A stretch of 64,000 nucleotides of DNA from Planococcus chinensis (GTDB lineage: Bacteria > Bacillota > Bacilli > Bacillales_A > Planococcaceae). Under the pieces are notes generated by a model. That model was given only the letters and a program-made list of their open reading frames with translations, searched no databases and was not told the DNA's origin. Positions 15,694 through 25,247 of the stretch are shown piece after piece. The position numbers and the translations under genes were made by a program. The first letter of the stretch is position 1; each line of letters begins with the position of its first letter. The DNA is taken from positions 310,001-374,000 of the forward strand of contig NZ_JABWTK010000003.1 in NCBI RefSeq assembly GCF_020071995.1, read 5' to 3'.

Positions 15694-16686
15694 ATGAGAA
15701 AAGCAGAGAATTTAACAGAGCAGAGCATGTATGAAAAATCATTGGATTTATTGAACGGAAAGATAGAGCAGGACAGCATCAAGCAATTTTTGCTGAACCT
15801 TCATGAGAAAGGCGAAACAGCCGATGAATTGGTCGGGATGGTCAAAGCCATGAGAGAAAAAGCGGTGCCGCTTCCGGAAGTAAGCGGCGAATTGGTCGAT
15901 GTTTGCGGTACAGGCGGCGACCGTTCGTACAGTTTCAACATTAGCACCTTGACGGCGTTTGTCCTGGCAGGATGCGGCATGACCGTCGCGAAGCACGGCA
16001 ACCGCAGCGTTTCAAGCAAAACAGGCAGCTCCGATGTGCTCGAAGAACTCGGCATTTCCACCAAAGTGGAAGTTGAGCGCATTCCGGAAATGCTGGATGG
16101 AACAGGCATTGCTTTCTTGTTTGCGCCGGCCATCCACCCGGCACTTGGGGACCTTCGCGAAGTGCGCAAAAGCATCGGCACACCGACAATTTTCAACCTG
16201 GTGGGGCCGCTTGCCAATCCGCTGCCGATTACCGTCCAAATGACAGGCGTTTACCGCCGGGACATGATGAAGCCGATGGCAGACGCATTGATGCGCTTAG
16301 GCAGAACACGCGGAGCCATCGTCCACGGAGCAGGTGGACTGGACGAATTGTCGCTCGCAGGCGTCAACGAATTGATCGTTTTCGATGAACACGGCAAACG
16401 CCATCTGACGATCCATCCAAATGAGGTTGGGCTGGAAACTGCGCCGATTGACACCATTCGCGGCGGCGAGCCGAAACGCAACGCGGAAATTTTTCTGGAA
16501 GTACTGGAAGGAAAAGAAAGCCCGTATTTAGATACGGTGGCGCTCAATGCCGGAACGGTGCTTTATGTCAGTGGACGCGCCGAGACAATTGCTGAAGGCG
16601 TACATCAAGCCCGAAAATCAATCATGTCCGGTGATACCGCCAAAGTGTTTGAACTGCATCGTTTAGCTTCGGGGGTGTTAGTGTGA
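15694..16686 (+). CDS. trpD: Anthranilate phosphoribosyltransferase
   Basis: Second committed step of tryptophan synthesis: transfers phosphoribose from PRPP to anthranilate. The 330 residues carry the PRPP loop CGTGGDRSYSFNIST (about 72-86), the KHGNRSVSSKTGSSDVLEELG segment and LVGPLANP, all diagnostic. ATG 15694 follows GAGGAGAG; an upstream in-frame ATG at 15580 lies inside the T-box and would put the regulatory hairpin in coding sequence, so it is rejected. This is the first gene of the operon: no trpE or trpG lies between the T-box and trpD, unlike the usual trpEDCFBA order. It ends in a GTGA overlap with trpC. Confidence 0.96.
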   Translation: MRKAENLTEQSMYEKSLDLLNGKIEQDSIKQFLLNLHEKGETADELVGMVKAMREKAVPLPEVSGELVDVCGTGGDRSYSFNISTLTAFVLAGCGMTVAKHGNRSVSSKTGSSDVLEELGISTKVEVERIPEMLDGTGIAFLFAPAIHPALGDLREVRKSIGTPTIFNLVGPLANPLPITVQMTGVYRRDMMKPMADALMRLGRTRGAIVHGAGGLDELSLAGVNELIVFDEHGKRHLTIHPNEVGLETAPIDTIRGGEPKRNAEIFLEVLEGKESPYLDTVALNAGTVLYVSGRAETIAEGVHQARKSIMSGDTAKVFELHRLASGVLV

Positions 16687-17456
16687 CGATTCTGGATAAA
16701 ATCATTGAAACGAAACGAATGGAAATTAAACAGTACGAAAAAGTGGAAGCAAACGGTCCGTCTTTTCCGAAGAAAACGAGATTAGCTGATCATTTGCGCA
16801 GCAAAAATGGCGTCATTTCCGAAATCAAACGGGCTTCGCCTTCAAAAGGGGATATCCGCACCGAAGTCGATGTGGTGGCACAAGCGAAGAGATACGAAGC
16901 ATCAGGCGCAGCGGCCATTTCCGTCTTGACGGATGAAACGTATTTTAAAGGGTCCATCGATGACTTGCGGGAAGTGGCGAAAAACGTATCGATTCCGGTT
17001 TTATGCAAAGATTTTATGATTAGCGAAATTCAGATTGACCGTGCGAAACATGCCGGGGCCACCATTGTTTTGCTGATTGTCGCGGCGCTTGAGAAAAAAG
17101 AATTGCACCGGTTGTTTGATTATGCCGCAGGTCTTGATCTTGAAGTGCTGGTGGAAGTGCATGACGCCCAGGAATTGGCGCAGGCACTAGAGCTCGATGC
17201 CGAACTGATTGGCATCAATAACCGTGACTTGAAGACATTCGAAGTGACGGTGGAGCGTACGGTCGAACTGGCTAAAACCTTTCCATTTGGCGATAAACGT
17301 TTGCTGATCAGTGAAAGCGGTTTGCATTCAAAAGAAGACGCGGCTGTTGCATTTGGTTCCGGTGCTTCCGGAATTTTGGTCGGGGAAGCATTGATGCGTT
17401 CGGAAGATCCGGGAGCTTGGATCCAAGAAGCGACAGCTGAGGAGGCGGTCAAATGA
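16683..17456 (+). CDS. trpC: Indole-3-glycerol phosphate synthase
   Basis: Closes the indole ring from CdRP, releasing CO2. The 257-residue TIM-barrel shows [16 protein letters not shown] (catalytic lysine, about residues 44-59), [43 protein letters not shown] and LISESGL. Starts at GTG overlapping the trpD stop by 4 bp, and its own stop overlaps the next start as ATGA, so translation is tightly coupled. Monofunctional here: it lacks the trpF domain seen in enteric TrpC. Confidence 0.95.
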   Translation: MTILDKIIETKRMEIKQYEKVEANGPSFPKKTRLADHLRSKNGVISEIKRASPSKGDIRTEVDVVAQAKRYEASGAAAISVLTDETYFKGSIDDLREVAKNVSIPVLCKDFMISEIQIDRAKHAGATIVLLIVAALEKKELHRLFDYAAGLDLEVLVEVHDAQELAQALELDAELIGINNRDLKTFEVTVERTVELAKTFPFGDKRLLISESGLHSKEDAAVAFGSGASGILVGEALMRSEDPGAWIQEATAEEAVK

Positions 17457-19249
17457 CGCGAGTGAAAATCTGTGGACTCAAAGAAGTCCAGCATATCGAA
17501 GCGGCAAAAGGGGCAGATGCCATCGGTTTCGTTTTTGCGCCAAGCAAGCGCCGAGTATCGATTGAGCAAGCGGCGGAACTGGCACAATATGTACCGATCA
17601 GCACAGACAAAATCGGTGTGTTTGTCAATGCATCACTTGAAGAAATCAAAGAGACGGTTGAAAAAGTGCCGTTGACAATGGTGCAGCTGCACGGCGATGA
17701 GCCGGATGAATTGGTCGAGGCGATTCAGGTGCCGGTCATTCAAGCCTTTTCGATTCGCAGCAAAGAAGATGTGGAAAATTTGGAGCGCTCGAAGGCTGAT
17801 TTTATTCTGGTCGATGCGCCTGGAACGGATTACCGCGGAGGCAGCGGCAAGGTCTTTGATTGGAGTTTGCTGGAGGGAGCGAAAGTGGATGCTTCCCGGC
17901 TGATTGTGGCAGGCGGTTTGAACCCGGCCAATGTCCGGGCAGCCATCGGACAGACGAACCCGCATATGGTGGACGTTTCAAGCGGAGTGGAAACAGACGG
18001 CAGAAAAGATGCAGTTAAAATACAGGAGTTTATCAAACAGGCAAAGGGTGGTTCGATGCAGGAAACAGTTGAAAAAACCGGGTTTTTCGGTAAATACGGC
18101 GGGCAGTTTGTGCCGGAAACATTGATGAAAGCGGTCAAGGAATTGGAAGAAGCATATGCGGAAGCCAAGCAGGATCCTGGATTCATAAATGAATACCATC
18201 GTTATTTATCCGAGTACGTCGGCCGCGAACAGCCGCTGACATATGCCAAGCGGTTGACGGAAGCGTGGGGCGGCCCGAAAGTCTATTTGAAACGGGAAGA
18301 CTTGAACCATACTGGTGCCCATAAAATCAATAATGCACTTGGGCAGGCATTGCTTGCGATCCGCATGGGCAAACGGAAAATTGTCGCGGAAACCGGAGCC
18401 GGCCAGCACGGTGTGGCAACGGCAACGGTCTGTGCCTTGTTCGATTTGGAATGCGTCATTTTTATGGGCGAAGAAGACATCAAGCGCCAGCAATTGAATG
18501 TGTTCCGCATGAAATTGCTCGGCGCCCGTGTGGAAAGTGTCACAAAAGGCAGTTCCACTTTAAAAGATGCAGTCAACGAAGCGCTGCGCTATTGGGTGAC
18601 GAATGTGGAAGATACGCATTACCTGATCGGTTCCGCACTTGGGCCACATCCTTTCCCGACAATGGTGCGCGATTTCCAAAGCGTTATCGGCGAAGAAACG
18701 AAGCGACAGATTGTGGCGCATGAAGGGCGTTTGCCGGATACGGTTCTTGCCTGCATCGGCGGCGGCAGCAACGCCATCGGCATGTTTTATCCGTTCATAG
18801 GGGATGAATCGGTCCGTCTGATCGGCGTCGAAGCGTCAGGTGAAGGGCTGCATACAGAAAAACACGCAGCTACTATGGCGAAAGGGACAGAAGGCGTACT
18901 GCACGGTGCATTCATGAAACTGTTGCAGGATGAGTCGGGGCAAGTGCTGGAAGCCCATTCGATTTCAGCAGGCCTCGATTATCCGGGAGTCGGTCCGGAG
19001 CACTCGCACCTTGCAGACATTGGCCGCGTCGAATATGTCTCCATTACCGATGCGGAAGCATTGGACGCAGTGGTCACATTTTCCCGGCTCGAAGGCATCA
19101 TCCCGGCGCTTGAATCGGCGCATGCCATTGCACAAGCCGAGAAAACGGCAAAAGAAATGAACCCGGATGAACTCCTGGTCATTTGCGTTTCCGGACGCGG
19201 CGATAAAGACATGGCCACGTATGCGGAAAGATTGGAGGGTTTGTCATGA
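17453..19249 (+). CDS. trpFB: Fused phosphoribosylanthranilate isomerase / tryptophan synthase beta
   Basis: One uninterrupted 598-codon frame covers two normally separate enzymes. Residues 1-201 are TrpF ([16 protein letters not shown] with catalytic Cys, [60 protein letters not shown]). From residue 202 the sequence is full-length TrpB ([37 protein letters not shown] with PLP lysine 291, equal to Lys90 of Trp[37 protein letters not shown]). No stop separates them; the linker is KQAKGGS. An internal ATG at 18056 follows AAAGGGTGG and could yield free TrpB too. Both domains look intact. Confidence 0.9.
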   Translation: MTRVKICGLKEVQHIEAAKGADAIGFVFAPSKRRVSIEQAAELAQYVPISTDKIGVFVNASLEEIKETVEKVPLTMVQLHGDEPDELVEAIQVPVIQAFSIRSKEDVENLERSKADFILVDAPGTDYRGGSGKVFDWSLLEGAKVDASRLIVAGGLNPANVRAAIGQTNPHMVDVSSGVETDGRKDAVKIQEFIKQAKGGSMQETVEKTGFFGKYGGQFVPETLMKAVKELEEAYAEAKQDPGFINEYHRYLSEYVGREQPLTYAKRLTEAWGGPKVYLKREDLNHTGAHKINNALGQALLAIRMGKRKIVAETGAGQHGVATATVCALFDLECVIFMGEEDIKRQQLNVFRMKLLGARVESVTKGSSTLKDAVNEALRYWVTNVEDTHYLIGSALGPHPFPTMVRDFQSVIGEETKRQIVAHEGRLPDTVLACIGGGSNAIGMFYPFIGDESVRLIGVEASGEGLHTEKHAATMAKGTEGVLHGAFMKLLQDESGQVLEAHSISAGLDYPGVGPEHSHLADIGRVEYVSITDAEALDAVVTFSRLEGIIPALESAHAIAQAEKTAKEMNPDELLVICVSGRGDKDMATYAERLEGLS

Positions 19250-20016
19250 AGAGATTACAGGACTTGAAAGAATCCGGCGGAAAAGCATTCGTGGCCTATA
19301 TTATGGCGGGAGACGGCGGATTATCGCGCTTGAGCGAGCAAGTGCAGTACTTGCAGGAAACAGGCGTGACCGCCATCGAAATCGGCATTCCGTTTTCGGA
19401 TCCTGTGGCAGATGGCCCAACAATCGAAGCAGCAGGCAACCGTGCGTTGAAAGAAGGCGTAACGCTGCAAAAAGTGCTCGATGAAATGAAGAACTGGACA
19501 TTTGAAGTGAAAATTCCGCTACTCATTATGACGTATTTAAATCCGGTTTTGCGGGTCGGCGTCGAGCATTTTGTGAAAGAGTGCAAAAAAGCGGGTGTTT
19601 CTGGTTTGATCATCCCGGACCTGCCTTATGAGCACCGGGAGCTGGTCGAACCGTTTGCCAAAAAAGAAGCAATTGCCTTGGTGCAGCTTGTGACGCTGAC
19701 AACTACCGAAGAGCGGCTCGAGGCCATTTTGAATGAGGCGGAAGGATTTGTTTACGCAGTGACGGTAAAAGGCATCACGGGAGCGCGCGACGAAATGTCG
19801 GGTGATGTCCAGGCCTTTATGCGGCGTGTCCGGGAGAAAAGCCCAGTGCCGGTTTATGCCGGCTTCGGCATTTCAAAAGCGCAGCACGTGGACCTGCTGC
19901 GGGAAGATGTCGACGGCTTTATCGTCGGAAGCGCCATTGTCCAGGCTTTCCAGGACGGCACCATCCGGGAAATTGAACCGCTCATACAGGCGGTGACGGC
20001 TCTTAATCCGGTATAA
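19246..20016 (+). CDS. trpA: Tryptophan synthase alpha subunit
   Basis: Cleaves indole-3-glycerol phosphate and channels indole to TrpB. The 256-residue barrel contains [31 protein letters not shown] with the catalytic Glu and Asp, [12 protein letters not shown], and [11 protein letters not shown], followed by the phosphate-binding [10 protein letters not shown] and [11 protein letters not shown]. Overlaps the trpFB stop by 4 bp (ATGA). Last trp gene; the next gene starts 24 bp later with no terminator between, so some cotranscription is possible. Confidence 0.95.
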   Translation: MKRLQDLKESGGKAFVAYIMAGDGGLSRLSEQVQYLQETGVTAIEIGIPFSDPVADGPTIEAAGNRALKEGVTLQKVLDEMKNWTFEVKIPLLIMTYLNPVLRVGVEHFVKECKKAGVSGLIIPDLPYEHRELVEPFAKKEAIALVQLVTLTTTEERLEAILNEAEGFVYAVTVKGITGARDEMSGDVQAFMRRVREKSPVPVYAGFGISKAQHVDLLREDVDGFIVGSAIVQAFQDGTIREIEPLIQAVTALNPV

Positions 20017-20039
20017 TACGGATTAGGAGGGATGTTTTT

Positions 20040-20630
20040 ATGTTTACGCCAATCTCGGCAGACTTTTTTGAAGCGCCAACGCTTGAACTGTCCCGCAGTC
20101 TCCTTGGCCAAATCCTGGTGCACGAATTGCCGCAAGGAATCGTCGCAGGGCGCATCGTGGAAACCGAAGCTTATATGGGTGCGGAAGACCGGGCAGCCCA
20201 CAGCTTTGGCAATCGGCGCACCAAACGCACGGAAGTGATGTTCGGCAAACCCGGACTTGTCTATACGTACCAAATGCATACCCATACTTTGATCAATGTG
20301 GTCAGCGGCCCGGTCGATACGCCGCGCGCCATTTTGATTCGTGCCGTAGAACCGGTCGAAGGCATCGATTTAATGGCTGAACTGCGCGGAAAGCACATGC
20401 CCATCAAACAGTGGACGAGCGGTCCTGGGAAACTAACAAAAGCGATGGGCATTACGATGGATTATTACGGCCATCATTTTACGGAACGCCCTTTGTATAT
20501 TGCAGAAGGCGATCCGGTTCATGCAGTGGCAGTCGGACCGCGCGTCGGCATCGGCAACTCGGAAGAAGCGGTCCATTATCCGTACCGTTTTTGGGAAAGC
20601 GATAATCCGTTCGTTTCGAAATTTCGGTAA
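20040..20630 (+). CDS. 3-methyladenine DNA glycosylase (AAG/MPG family)
   Basis: Base-excision repair enzyme removing alkylated purines. The 196-residue length matches the bacterial AAG/MPG group. Motifs: LSRSLLGQILVHELPQGIVAGRIVETEAYMGAEDRAAHS (catalytic Glu in VETEAY), TKRTEVMFGKPGLVYTYQMHTHTLINVVSG, RAVEPVEGI and TSGPGKLTKAMGI. It starts at ATG after TAGGAGGGATG, 24 bp downstream of trpA, possibly on the same transcript although unrelated in function. Bacillus subtilis has an orthologous gene (yxlJ). Confidence 0.9.
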   Translation: MFTPISADFFEAPTLELSRSLLGQILVHELPQGIVAGRIVETEAYMGAEDRAAHSFGNRRTKRTEVMFGKPGLVYTYQMHTHTLINVVSGPVDTPRAILIRAVEPVEGIDLMAELRGKHMPIKQWTSGPGKLTKAMGITMDYYGHHFTERPLYIAEGDPVHAVAVGPRVGIGNSEEAVHYPYRFWESDNPFVSKFR

Positions 20631-20637
20631 GTGCTGT

Positions 20638-20663
20638 GTTTAATCTTTGTTCTGTGTGGAATA
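20638..20663 (+). promoter_or_regulatory. Sigma-B-like promoter of the PfpI gene
   Basis: GTTTAA (20638-20643), 14-bp spacer, GGAATA (20658-20663). The -35 box is a perfect sigma-B consensus, the -10 box a partial one. The B. subtilis counterpart of the downstream gene (yfkM, general stress protein 18) is a sigma-B target, which supports the call. Confidence 0.42.
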
Positions 20664-20700
20664 CTAAAAAAGAGTACTTACACAGAAGGAGTGAAAGATA

Positions 20701-21222
20701 GTGGCAAAAATTGCAACTTTAATTACAGATATGTTTGAGGATGTAGAATATACGGATCCATCGAAAGCATTCAACGATGCAGGCCATGAAGTCTTTACGA
20801 TTGAGAAAGAAGCTGGCAAAGAAGTGACGGGCAAGCAAGGTGAAGCCGTCGTAACCATCGATAAAGGAATCGATGACGTAAACCCGGATGAATACGACGC
20901 GTTATTCCTTCCAGGAGGATTTTCACCGGACCAATTGCGTGCGGATGACCGCTTTGTTGCATTCACGAAAGCATTCATGGATGCCAAAAAACCGGTCTTT
21001 GCCATTTGCCATGGACCGCAATTATTAATCACTGCGAAAGCGCTGGAAGGCCGCAAAGCGACCGGCTACAAATCCATTCATGTAGATATGGAATATGCCG
21101 GCGCCAAACTTGTCGATGAGGAAGTGGCTGTATGCCAGGACCAACTGGTAACGAGCCGCCAGCCTGACGACATTCCGGCATTCAACCGTGAAGCGCTTCG
21201 CGTTCTTGAACAATTAGCTTAA
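20701..21222 (+). CDS. DJ-1/PfpI family stress protein
   Basis: Cytosolic DJ-1/PfpI-domain protein, probably a deglycase/chaperone-type stress protein rather than a true protease. The 173-residue length and order of motifs (KIATLITDMFEDVEYTDP, DEYDALFLPGGFSPDQLR, VFAICHGPQLLITA, VTSRQPDDIPAFNREAL) match the YfkM/PfpI group. The nucleophilic cysteine is in AICHGP, about residue 102, next to the histidine that forms the dyad. Starts at GTG after AAGGAGTG. Single gene with a likely stress promoter at 20638 and its own terminator at 21237. Confidence 0.88.
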   Translation: MAKIATLITDMFEDVEYTDPSKAFNDAGHEVFTIEKEAGKEVTGKQGEAVVTIDKGIDDVNPDEYDALFLPGGFSPDQLRADDRFVAFTKAFMDAKKPVFAICHGPQLLITAKALEGRKATGYKSIHVDMEYAGAKLVDEEVAVCQDQLVTSRQPDDIPAFNREALRVLEQLA

Positions 21223-21236
21223 TCCAAAAGATGAGA

Positions 21237-21267
21237 AATCCCGGCAGGTTGGCTGCCGGGATTTTTT
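21237..21267 (+). terminator. Intrinsic terminator after the PfpI gene
   Basis: Perfect stem AATCCCGGCAG/CTGCCGGGATT with 5-nt loop, then TTTT. Confidence 0.88.
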
Positions 21268-21384
21268 GTGCTGAAAAAAGTTGCAAACGAATTGTCGGGG
21301 TTCGTGTGAAGTCTTTTCTTTTAAGCTGCAAAATGGGCTAAAAAAGAGCAGCGTGAATAAATCCTGATTTCCTATAATCGCCTA

Positions 21385-21419
21385 TTGAATCAATAAGCAA
21401 ACACTTATATAATAAGCAA
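21385..21419 (+). promoter_or_regulatory. arsR promoter with overlapping operator repeats
   Basis: TTGAAT (21385-21390), 17-bp spacer, TATAAT (21408-21413). The spacer holds the inverted repeat ATAAG-N6-CTTAT (21393-21408), and AATAAGCAA is directly repeated at 21392-21400 and 21411-21419, straddling the -10 box. This is a classic autorepression layout for an ArsR-type sensor. Confidence 0.65.
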
Positions 21420-21443
21420 GACTAAGCCGAAGAAGGTGAAAAC

Positions 21444-21773
21444 ATGGATTATCTTCAAATGGAATCGTATTTAAAAGCGATCAGTGACCATAACCGAATG
21501 CTGATTTTAAAATATCTGTCGAAGGATTCGCTGTGCATTTGCGAATTCACCGAGCTTTTGGACATGACGCAGCCGGCCATTAGCCAGCATATGCGCAAAT
21601 TGAAACAGGCAGAACTCGTTACGGAAGAAAGACGGGGCCGCTGGACCATTTGGGCGTTGAATGTGCGCCATCCGCAATATCCGATACTGATTCATTTATT
21701 GAGTCTTCTTCCGGAACCGGAACGGACAATTGAAACTTTGGTGGCAGAAGGAAAAAAAGTGGTTTGTAATTAA
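21444..21773 (+). CDS. arsR: ArsR family metalloid-responsive repressor
   Basis: Winged-helix repressor expected to leave DNA when arsenite or antimonite binds. The 109-residue protein has the ArsR core HNRMLILKYLSKDSLCICEFTELLDMTQPAISQHMRKLKQAELVTEERRGRWTIW written across about residues 15-75, with the paired cysteines of the metal-sensing helix in LCICEF (about 30-32). A further cysteine ends the protein (VVCN). Starts at ATG after AGAAGGTGA. Its promoter overlaps repeats that look like its own binding site, and it lies 12 bp before the arsenite pump. Confidence 0.88.
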   Translation: MDYLQMESYLKAISDHNRMLILKYLSKDSLCICEFTELLDMTQPAISQHMRKLKQAELVTEERRGRWTIWALNVRHPQYPILIHLLSLLPEPERTIETLVAEGKKVVCN

Positions 21774-21785
21774 GGAGAGGGAACC

Positions 21786-23081
21786 GTGGAAGTTTTGTTA
21801 GCAGGATTTATATTTATTGTGACGTTATTTTTAGTTATTGCACAGCCGCGCAATTTGTCGATTGGCTGGTCGGCGGTCGGCGGCGCTGTTGTGGCGCTGC
21901 TTGTCGGAGTCGTCGACTTTGGAGATGTGTGGGACGTGACTGGCATCGTTTGGAACGCCACATTGACCTTTGTGGCGCTGATTATCATTTCATTGATTCT
22001 TGATGAAATCGGCTTTTTTGAATGGGCCGCCTTACATATGGCGCGTTTTGCCAAAGGAAGCGGATTGCGGATGTTTTTCCTGGTCATTGTGCTCGGCGCG
22101 ATTGTCGCGGCGTTGTTCGCAAATGACGGAGCGGCGCTCATCTTAACGCCGATTGTATTGGCAATGGTGCGGGCATTGAAGTTCAAAGATGCCATGATTT
22201 TGCCGTTCATCATGGCTTCCGGGTTTATCGCAGACACGGCATCATTGCCATTCGTGGTCAGCAACCTGGTCAATATTGTATCGGCCGACTTTTTCGGGAT
22301 CAGTTTTATCGAATATGCCCTGCATATGATTGTTCCCAACCTGTTCAGCATCCTGGCGAGCATGCTCGTTTTGTATTTGTATTTCCGCAAAGACATACCA
22401 AAGCAGTTTGATGCCAGCGCCTTGAAGGCACCGGCATCGGCAATTAAAGATTTGAAACTGTTCCGTCTGTCCTGGGCAGTTCTTGGCATTTTGCTGGTCG
22501 GCTATTTCGTCAGCAGTCCGCTCGGCATACCGGTATCATTCATTGCCGGCATTGTAGCCATTGTGTTCCTGGCCATTTCACGCAGAAGCGAATCGGTCCA
22601 TACAAAAGCGGTCTTGAAAGGCGCTCCTTGGAATATCGTCTTTTTCTCCATCGGGATGTATGTAGTCGTTTACGGATTGCGCAATGCCGGTCTGACTTCT
22701 GTTTTGGCAACGGCGATTGAGTGGACTTCCAGCCACGGTTTGTATGCAGCAACGATCGGCATGGGTTTTATCGCGGCAATTTTGTCGTCAGTCATGAACA
22801 ATATGCCGACGGTCATGATTGATGCATTGGCCATTGCTGAAACCAATACGACCGGGGTCGTGCGGGAAGCATTGATTTATGCCAATGTCATTGGCTCTGA
22901 CCTGGGGCCGAAGATTACGCCGATTGGTTCTTTGGCTACCCTTTTGTGGCTTCATGTCTTGAGAGTTAAAGGGGTTACGATCAGCTGGGGCTATTATTTC
23001 AAAATCGGCATCATTTTGACGGTACCGACTTTGTTTATCACCTTGACGGGCCTTTACTTGTGGCTCACTATTTTAAATTAA
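21786..23081 (+). CDS. arsB: Arsenite efflux permease ArsB
   Basis: Membrane pump that expels As(III)/Sb(III). The 431-residue protein has about twelve membrane segments and the conserved ArsB stretches [71 protein letters not shown] and [23 protein letters not shown]. Starts at GTG after AAGGAGAGGG. Forms a two-gene operon with arsR. No arsC reductase or arsA ATPase follows, so the pump would act on arsenite as such, with arsenate reduction supplied elsewhere or absent. Confidence 0.92.
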   Translation: MEVLLAGFIFIVTLFLVIAQPRNLSIGWSAVGGAVVALLVGVVDFGDVWDVTGIVWNATLTFVALIIISLILDEIGFFEWAALHMARFAKGSGLRMFFLVIVLGAIVAALFANDGAALILTPIVLAMVRALKFKDAMILPFIMASGFIADTASLPFVVSNLVNIVSADFFGISFIEYALHMIVPNLFSILASMLVLYLYFRKDIPKQFDASALKAPASAIKDLKLFRLSWAVLGILLVGYFVSSPLGIPVSFIAGIVAIVFLAISRRSESVHTKAVLKGAPWNIVFFSIGMYVVVYGLRNAGLTSVLATAIEWTSSHGLYAATIGMGFIAAILSSVMNNMPTVMIDALAIAETNTTGVVREALIYANVIGSDLGPKITPIGSLATLLWLHVLRVKGVTISWGYYFKIGIILTVPTLFITLTGLYLWLTILN

Positions 23082-23093
23082 ACAATTCCAAAC

Positions 23094-23122
23094 AAAAAAG
23101 CTCGCGGCTGCGAGCTTTTTTT
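23094..23122. terminator. Bidirectional terminator between arsB and the DUF7662-GNAT gene
   Basis: GCTCGC/GCGAGC stem with 4-nt loop flanked by AAAAAA and TTTTTTT, so it works in both directions for two convergent genes. It overlaps the stop codon of the minus-strand gene. Confidence 0.85.
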
Positions 23123-23918
23123 AATCCAGAAACTTCGCCATATAAAGTTCATCGTACGGCTTATCCTCAATCATCAGTGATTTTTTGCGGACGCCTTCTT
23201 TTTCGTAGCCTGATTTATCATAAAGTTTGCGGGCAGCGGTATTTTCTTCGACAACTGTCAATTCCAAGCGAGTGACGCCTTTTGCAGCCGACCATTCTTC
23301 TGCTTTTTGAAGCAGTGACGTGGCAATGCCTTTATTTTGGGCGCTTTTCTGAACTCCGAGAATCAGGGAAGCCCGGTGAGCCGCCCGTTTTGCGTCGTTG
23401 CCGACAAGCATTAAATAACCGACATGTTCGCCGTTCAAGATGGCAATAAAGATGGCCGAGTGGCCTTTTTGCTTCCAGTCGATAATTTGCTTGCGCATGC
23501 TTTGGGTAGACTGGACGCGTTCGTTCTGCCCGTACAGCATGAACTCGGACTCCGATTCGACTTGGCGCTGAAGCGACACAAGGGAGCGGGCATCGCCATG
23601 TTCCGCGGCGCGGATCAGCAGGATGTCTTCATTGCCAGCGTTGGCATTATGGGCCCCCGAAGCATCCGTGCGTTCAAAGGTGACGTAGCGGTTGGTGATA
23701 ATTTCGCTGACGTGATAGCCGGCATCCATCCAAGCATGGAAATGTTTAGCAGGTGGTTTTGTTTTTTTCCACCAGCTTTTGTTTAAATAAGCGGCATTCG
23801 GCAATTGTTGACCCATAATCTGTTCAATTTCATTAAAAGACAAGGTGATTTTGGAAGCGGAAGCTGAAGAAAAATAATCGGCAAGCGGAATGTATTTTTT
23901 TTCCAGAATTATGGTCAT
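23121..23918 (-). CDS. DUF7662 domain fused to a GNAT acetyltransferase
   Basis: 265-residue two-domain protein. Residues 1-85 (YIPLADYFSSASASKITLSFNEIEQIMGQQLP...WWKKTKPPAKHFHAWMDAGYHVSEI...VTF) match my recollection of DUF7662, a small domain of unknown role usually found alone or with nucleic-acid-related partners. Residues from about 100 are a GNAT fold with acetyl-CoA loop ILGVQKSAQNKGIATSLLQKAEEW and the ending TVVEENTAARKLYDKSGYEKEGV. The ATG at 23918 has AAGGAGC 7 bp upstream; an in-frame ATG 27 bp earlier lacks a site. Convergent with arsB. Target molecule unknown. Confidence 0.75.
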   Translation of the reverse strand: MTIILEKKYIPLADYFSSASASKITLSFNEIEQIMGQQLPNAAYLNKSWWKKTKPPAKHFHAWMDAGYHVSEIITNRYVTFERTDASGAHNANAGNEDILLIRAAEHGDARSLVSLQRQVESESEFMLYGQNERVQSTQSMRKQIIDWKQKGHSAIFIAILNGEHVGYLMLVGNDAKRAAHRASLILGVQKSAQNKGIATSLLQKAEEWSAAKGVTRLELTVVEENTAARKLYDKSGYEKEGVRKKSLMIEDKPYDELYMAKFLD

Positions 23919-23945
23919 TAAATTCGCTCCTTTTTTGAAAAGCAA

Positions 23946-24294
23946 TGGATTGGTTATGGGAATTATACCATTTGTCCTATTAAAATGTATATAATTATTT
24001 CTATTTTCTAAAAACTTTTTTTATTGCTGGAAATTAATAAGTATATACTAGCTTAAATTTCTATTTTATTAGTATTTTAGTCCCTGTTATTTCGGTAGGA
24101 TTTATATTATCAGATTATTTAATAAACTATTGACAACTCTATTTTTCTGCAGAAGTAGAAGAGGAATGGCAATTCTTTTCTAAAAAGTTTGCAGCATCCG
24201 CCGTTTTGCCGCCAGATGCCTTATTGTATTTCGGCAATGCGCTGAGTTGTGTTAAAATTATCACGGAAACCAACTTCATTCAGGAGGCTATAAT
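23946..24294. other. AT-rich intergenic spacer before ppaC
   Basis: About 350 bp between the divergent DUF7662-GNAT and ppaC genes. The first 200 bp are very AT-rich; no ORF, repeat copy or riboswitch fold was recognised. A TTGACA at 24129 lacks a good -10 box. TTGCCG/CGGCAA (24206-24211 and 24232-24237) could form a weak long-loop hairpin. A TAAAAT near 24254 with a poor -35 is the best ppaC promoter candidate. Confidence 0.4.
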
Positions 24295-25221
24295 ATGTCA
24301 AACGTTTTTGTATTCGGTCATAAGAATCCAGACACGGATTCTATTTGCTCGGCCATTTCATATGCTTATTTAAAAAACCAAATCGGGATGCAGGCAGAGC
24401 CGATCCGTTTAGGCGAGTTAAACAACGAAACTCTTTATGCACTGGAGAAGTTCGCATTTGAACAGCCGCGCCTTGTTGAACGCGTATCAGAAGAAGTGTC
24501 GCAGGTCATCCTTGTCGACCACAACGAACGCCAGCAAAGTGCGGAAGATATTGGAGACGTCCAGGTCATCGAAGTGATTGACCATCACCGGATCGCCAAT
24601 TTTGAAACAACGGATCCGCTTTATTTCCGCGCGGAACCTGTAGGCTGCACAACTACTATCCTGCTGAAATTGTTCAAGGAAAACGGCGTGGAAATTCCCG
24701 CGAATATTGCTGGGTTGATGCTATCTGCTATCATTTCAGATTCACTCCTGTTCAAATCACCGACTTGCACGCCTCAAGACATTGCAGCGGCACGCGAATT
24801 GGCTGAAATTGCAAAAGTGGATGCAGAGGAATACGGTTTGGCTATGCTGAAAGCAGGAGCAGATTTGAGCAATAAAACATTGGAAGATTTGATGTCTTTG
24901 GATTCCAAAGAATTCGAAGCGGGCGAACACCGTTTTGAAGTGGCTCAAGTAAATGCCATTGATGTGAATGATGTCATTACTCGCCAAAAAGAGTTGGAAG
25001 TACTGATAGAGCAAATCATCGCTGAAAAAGGGCTGGACTTGTTTACATTTGTTGTAACCGATATTTTGAACAACAACTCTGTCGCCATCGTTCTGGGAAG
25101 AAGAGCGGACATCATCGAAGAGTCATTCAAATCAAGCGTTGTTGATAACCGTGTTCTTTTGCCGGGTGTCGTATCGCGTAAAAAACAAATTGTTCCGGTA
25201 ATCACCGAAGCGCTTAGCTGA
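24295..25221 (+). CDS. ppaC: Manganese-dependent inorganic pyrophosphatase
   Basis: Hydrolyses pyrophosphate to two phosphates, pulling biosynthesis forward; family II, Mn2+/Co2+ dependent. The 308-residue length fits. N-terminal DHH metal motifs are visible: [24 protein letters not shown] and the signature [12 protein letters not shown]. The C-terminal DHHA2 domain ends in [20 protein letters not shown], where Arg and Lys of the SRKKQ motif bind phosphate. Start ATG follows CAGGAGGCTATA. Transcribed alone; its stop codon sits inside the terminator stem. Confidence 0.96.
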   Translation: MSNVFVFGHKNPDTDSICSAISYAYLKNQIGMQAEPIRLGELNNETLYALEKFAFEQPRLVERVSEEVSQVILVDHNERQQSAEDIGDVQVIEVIDHHRIANFETTDPLYFRAEPVGCTTTILLKLFKENGVEIPANIAGLMLSAIISDSLLFKSPTCTPQDIAAARELAEIAKVDAEEYGLAMLKAGADLSNKTLEDLMSLDSKEFEAGEHRFEVAQVNAIDVNDVITRQKELEVLIEQIIAEKGLDLFTFVVTDILNNNSVAIVLGRRADIIEESFKSSVVDNRVLLPGVVSRKKQIVPVITEALS

Positions 25222-25244
25222 CTCCTTTAAGGAGTCAGTTTTTC
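25218..25244 (+). terminator. Intrinsic terminator of ppaC
   Basis: CTGACTCC/GGAGTCAG stem with loop TTTAA and a following TTTTTC. The stop codon TGA is part of the stem. Confidence 0.85.
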
Positions 25245-25247
25245 TTT

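Noticed and set aside
24129-24157. TTGACA as ppaC promoter
   Set aside because: The sequence 17 bp downstream (AAGTAG) is a poor -10 box and the site is 165 bp from the gene.
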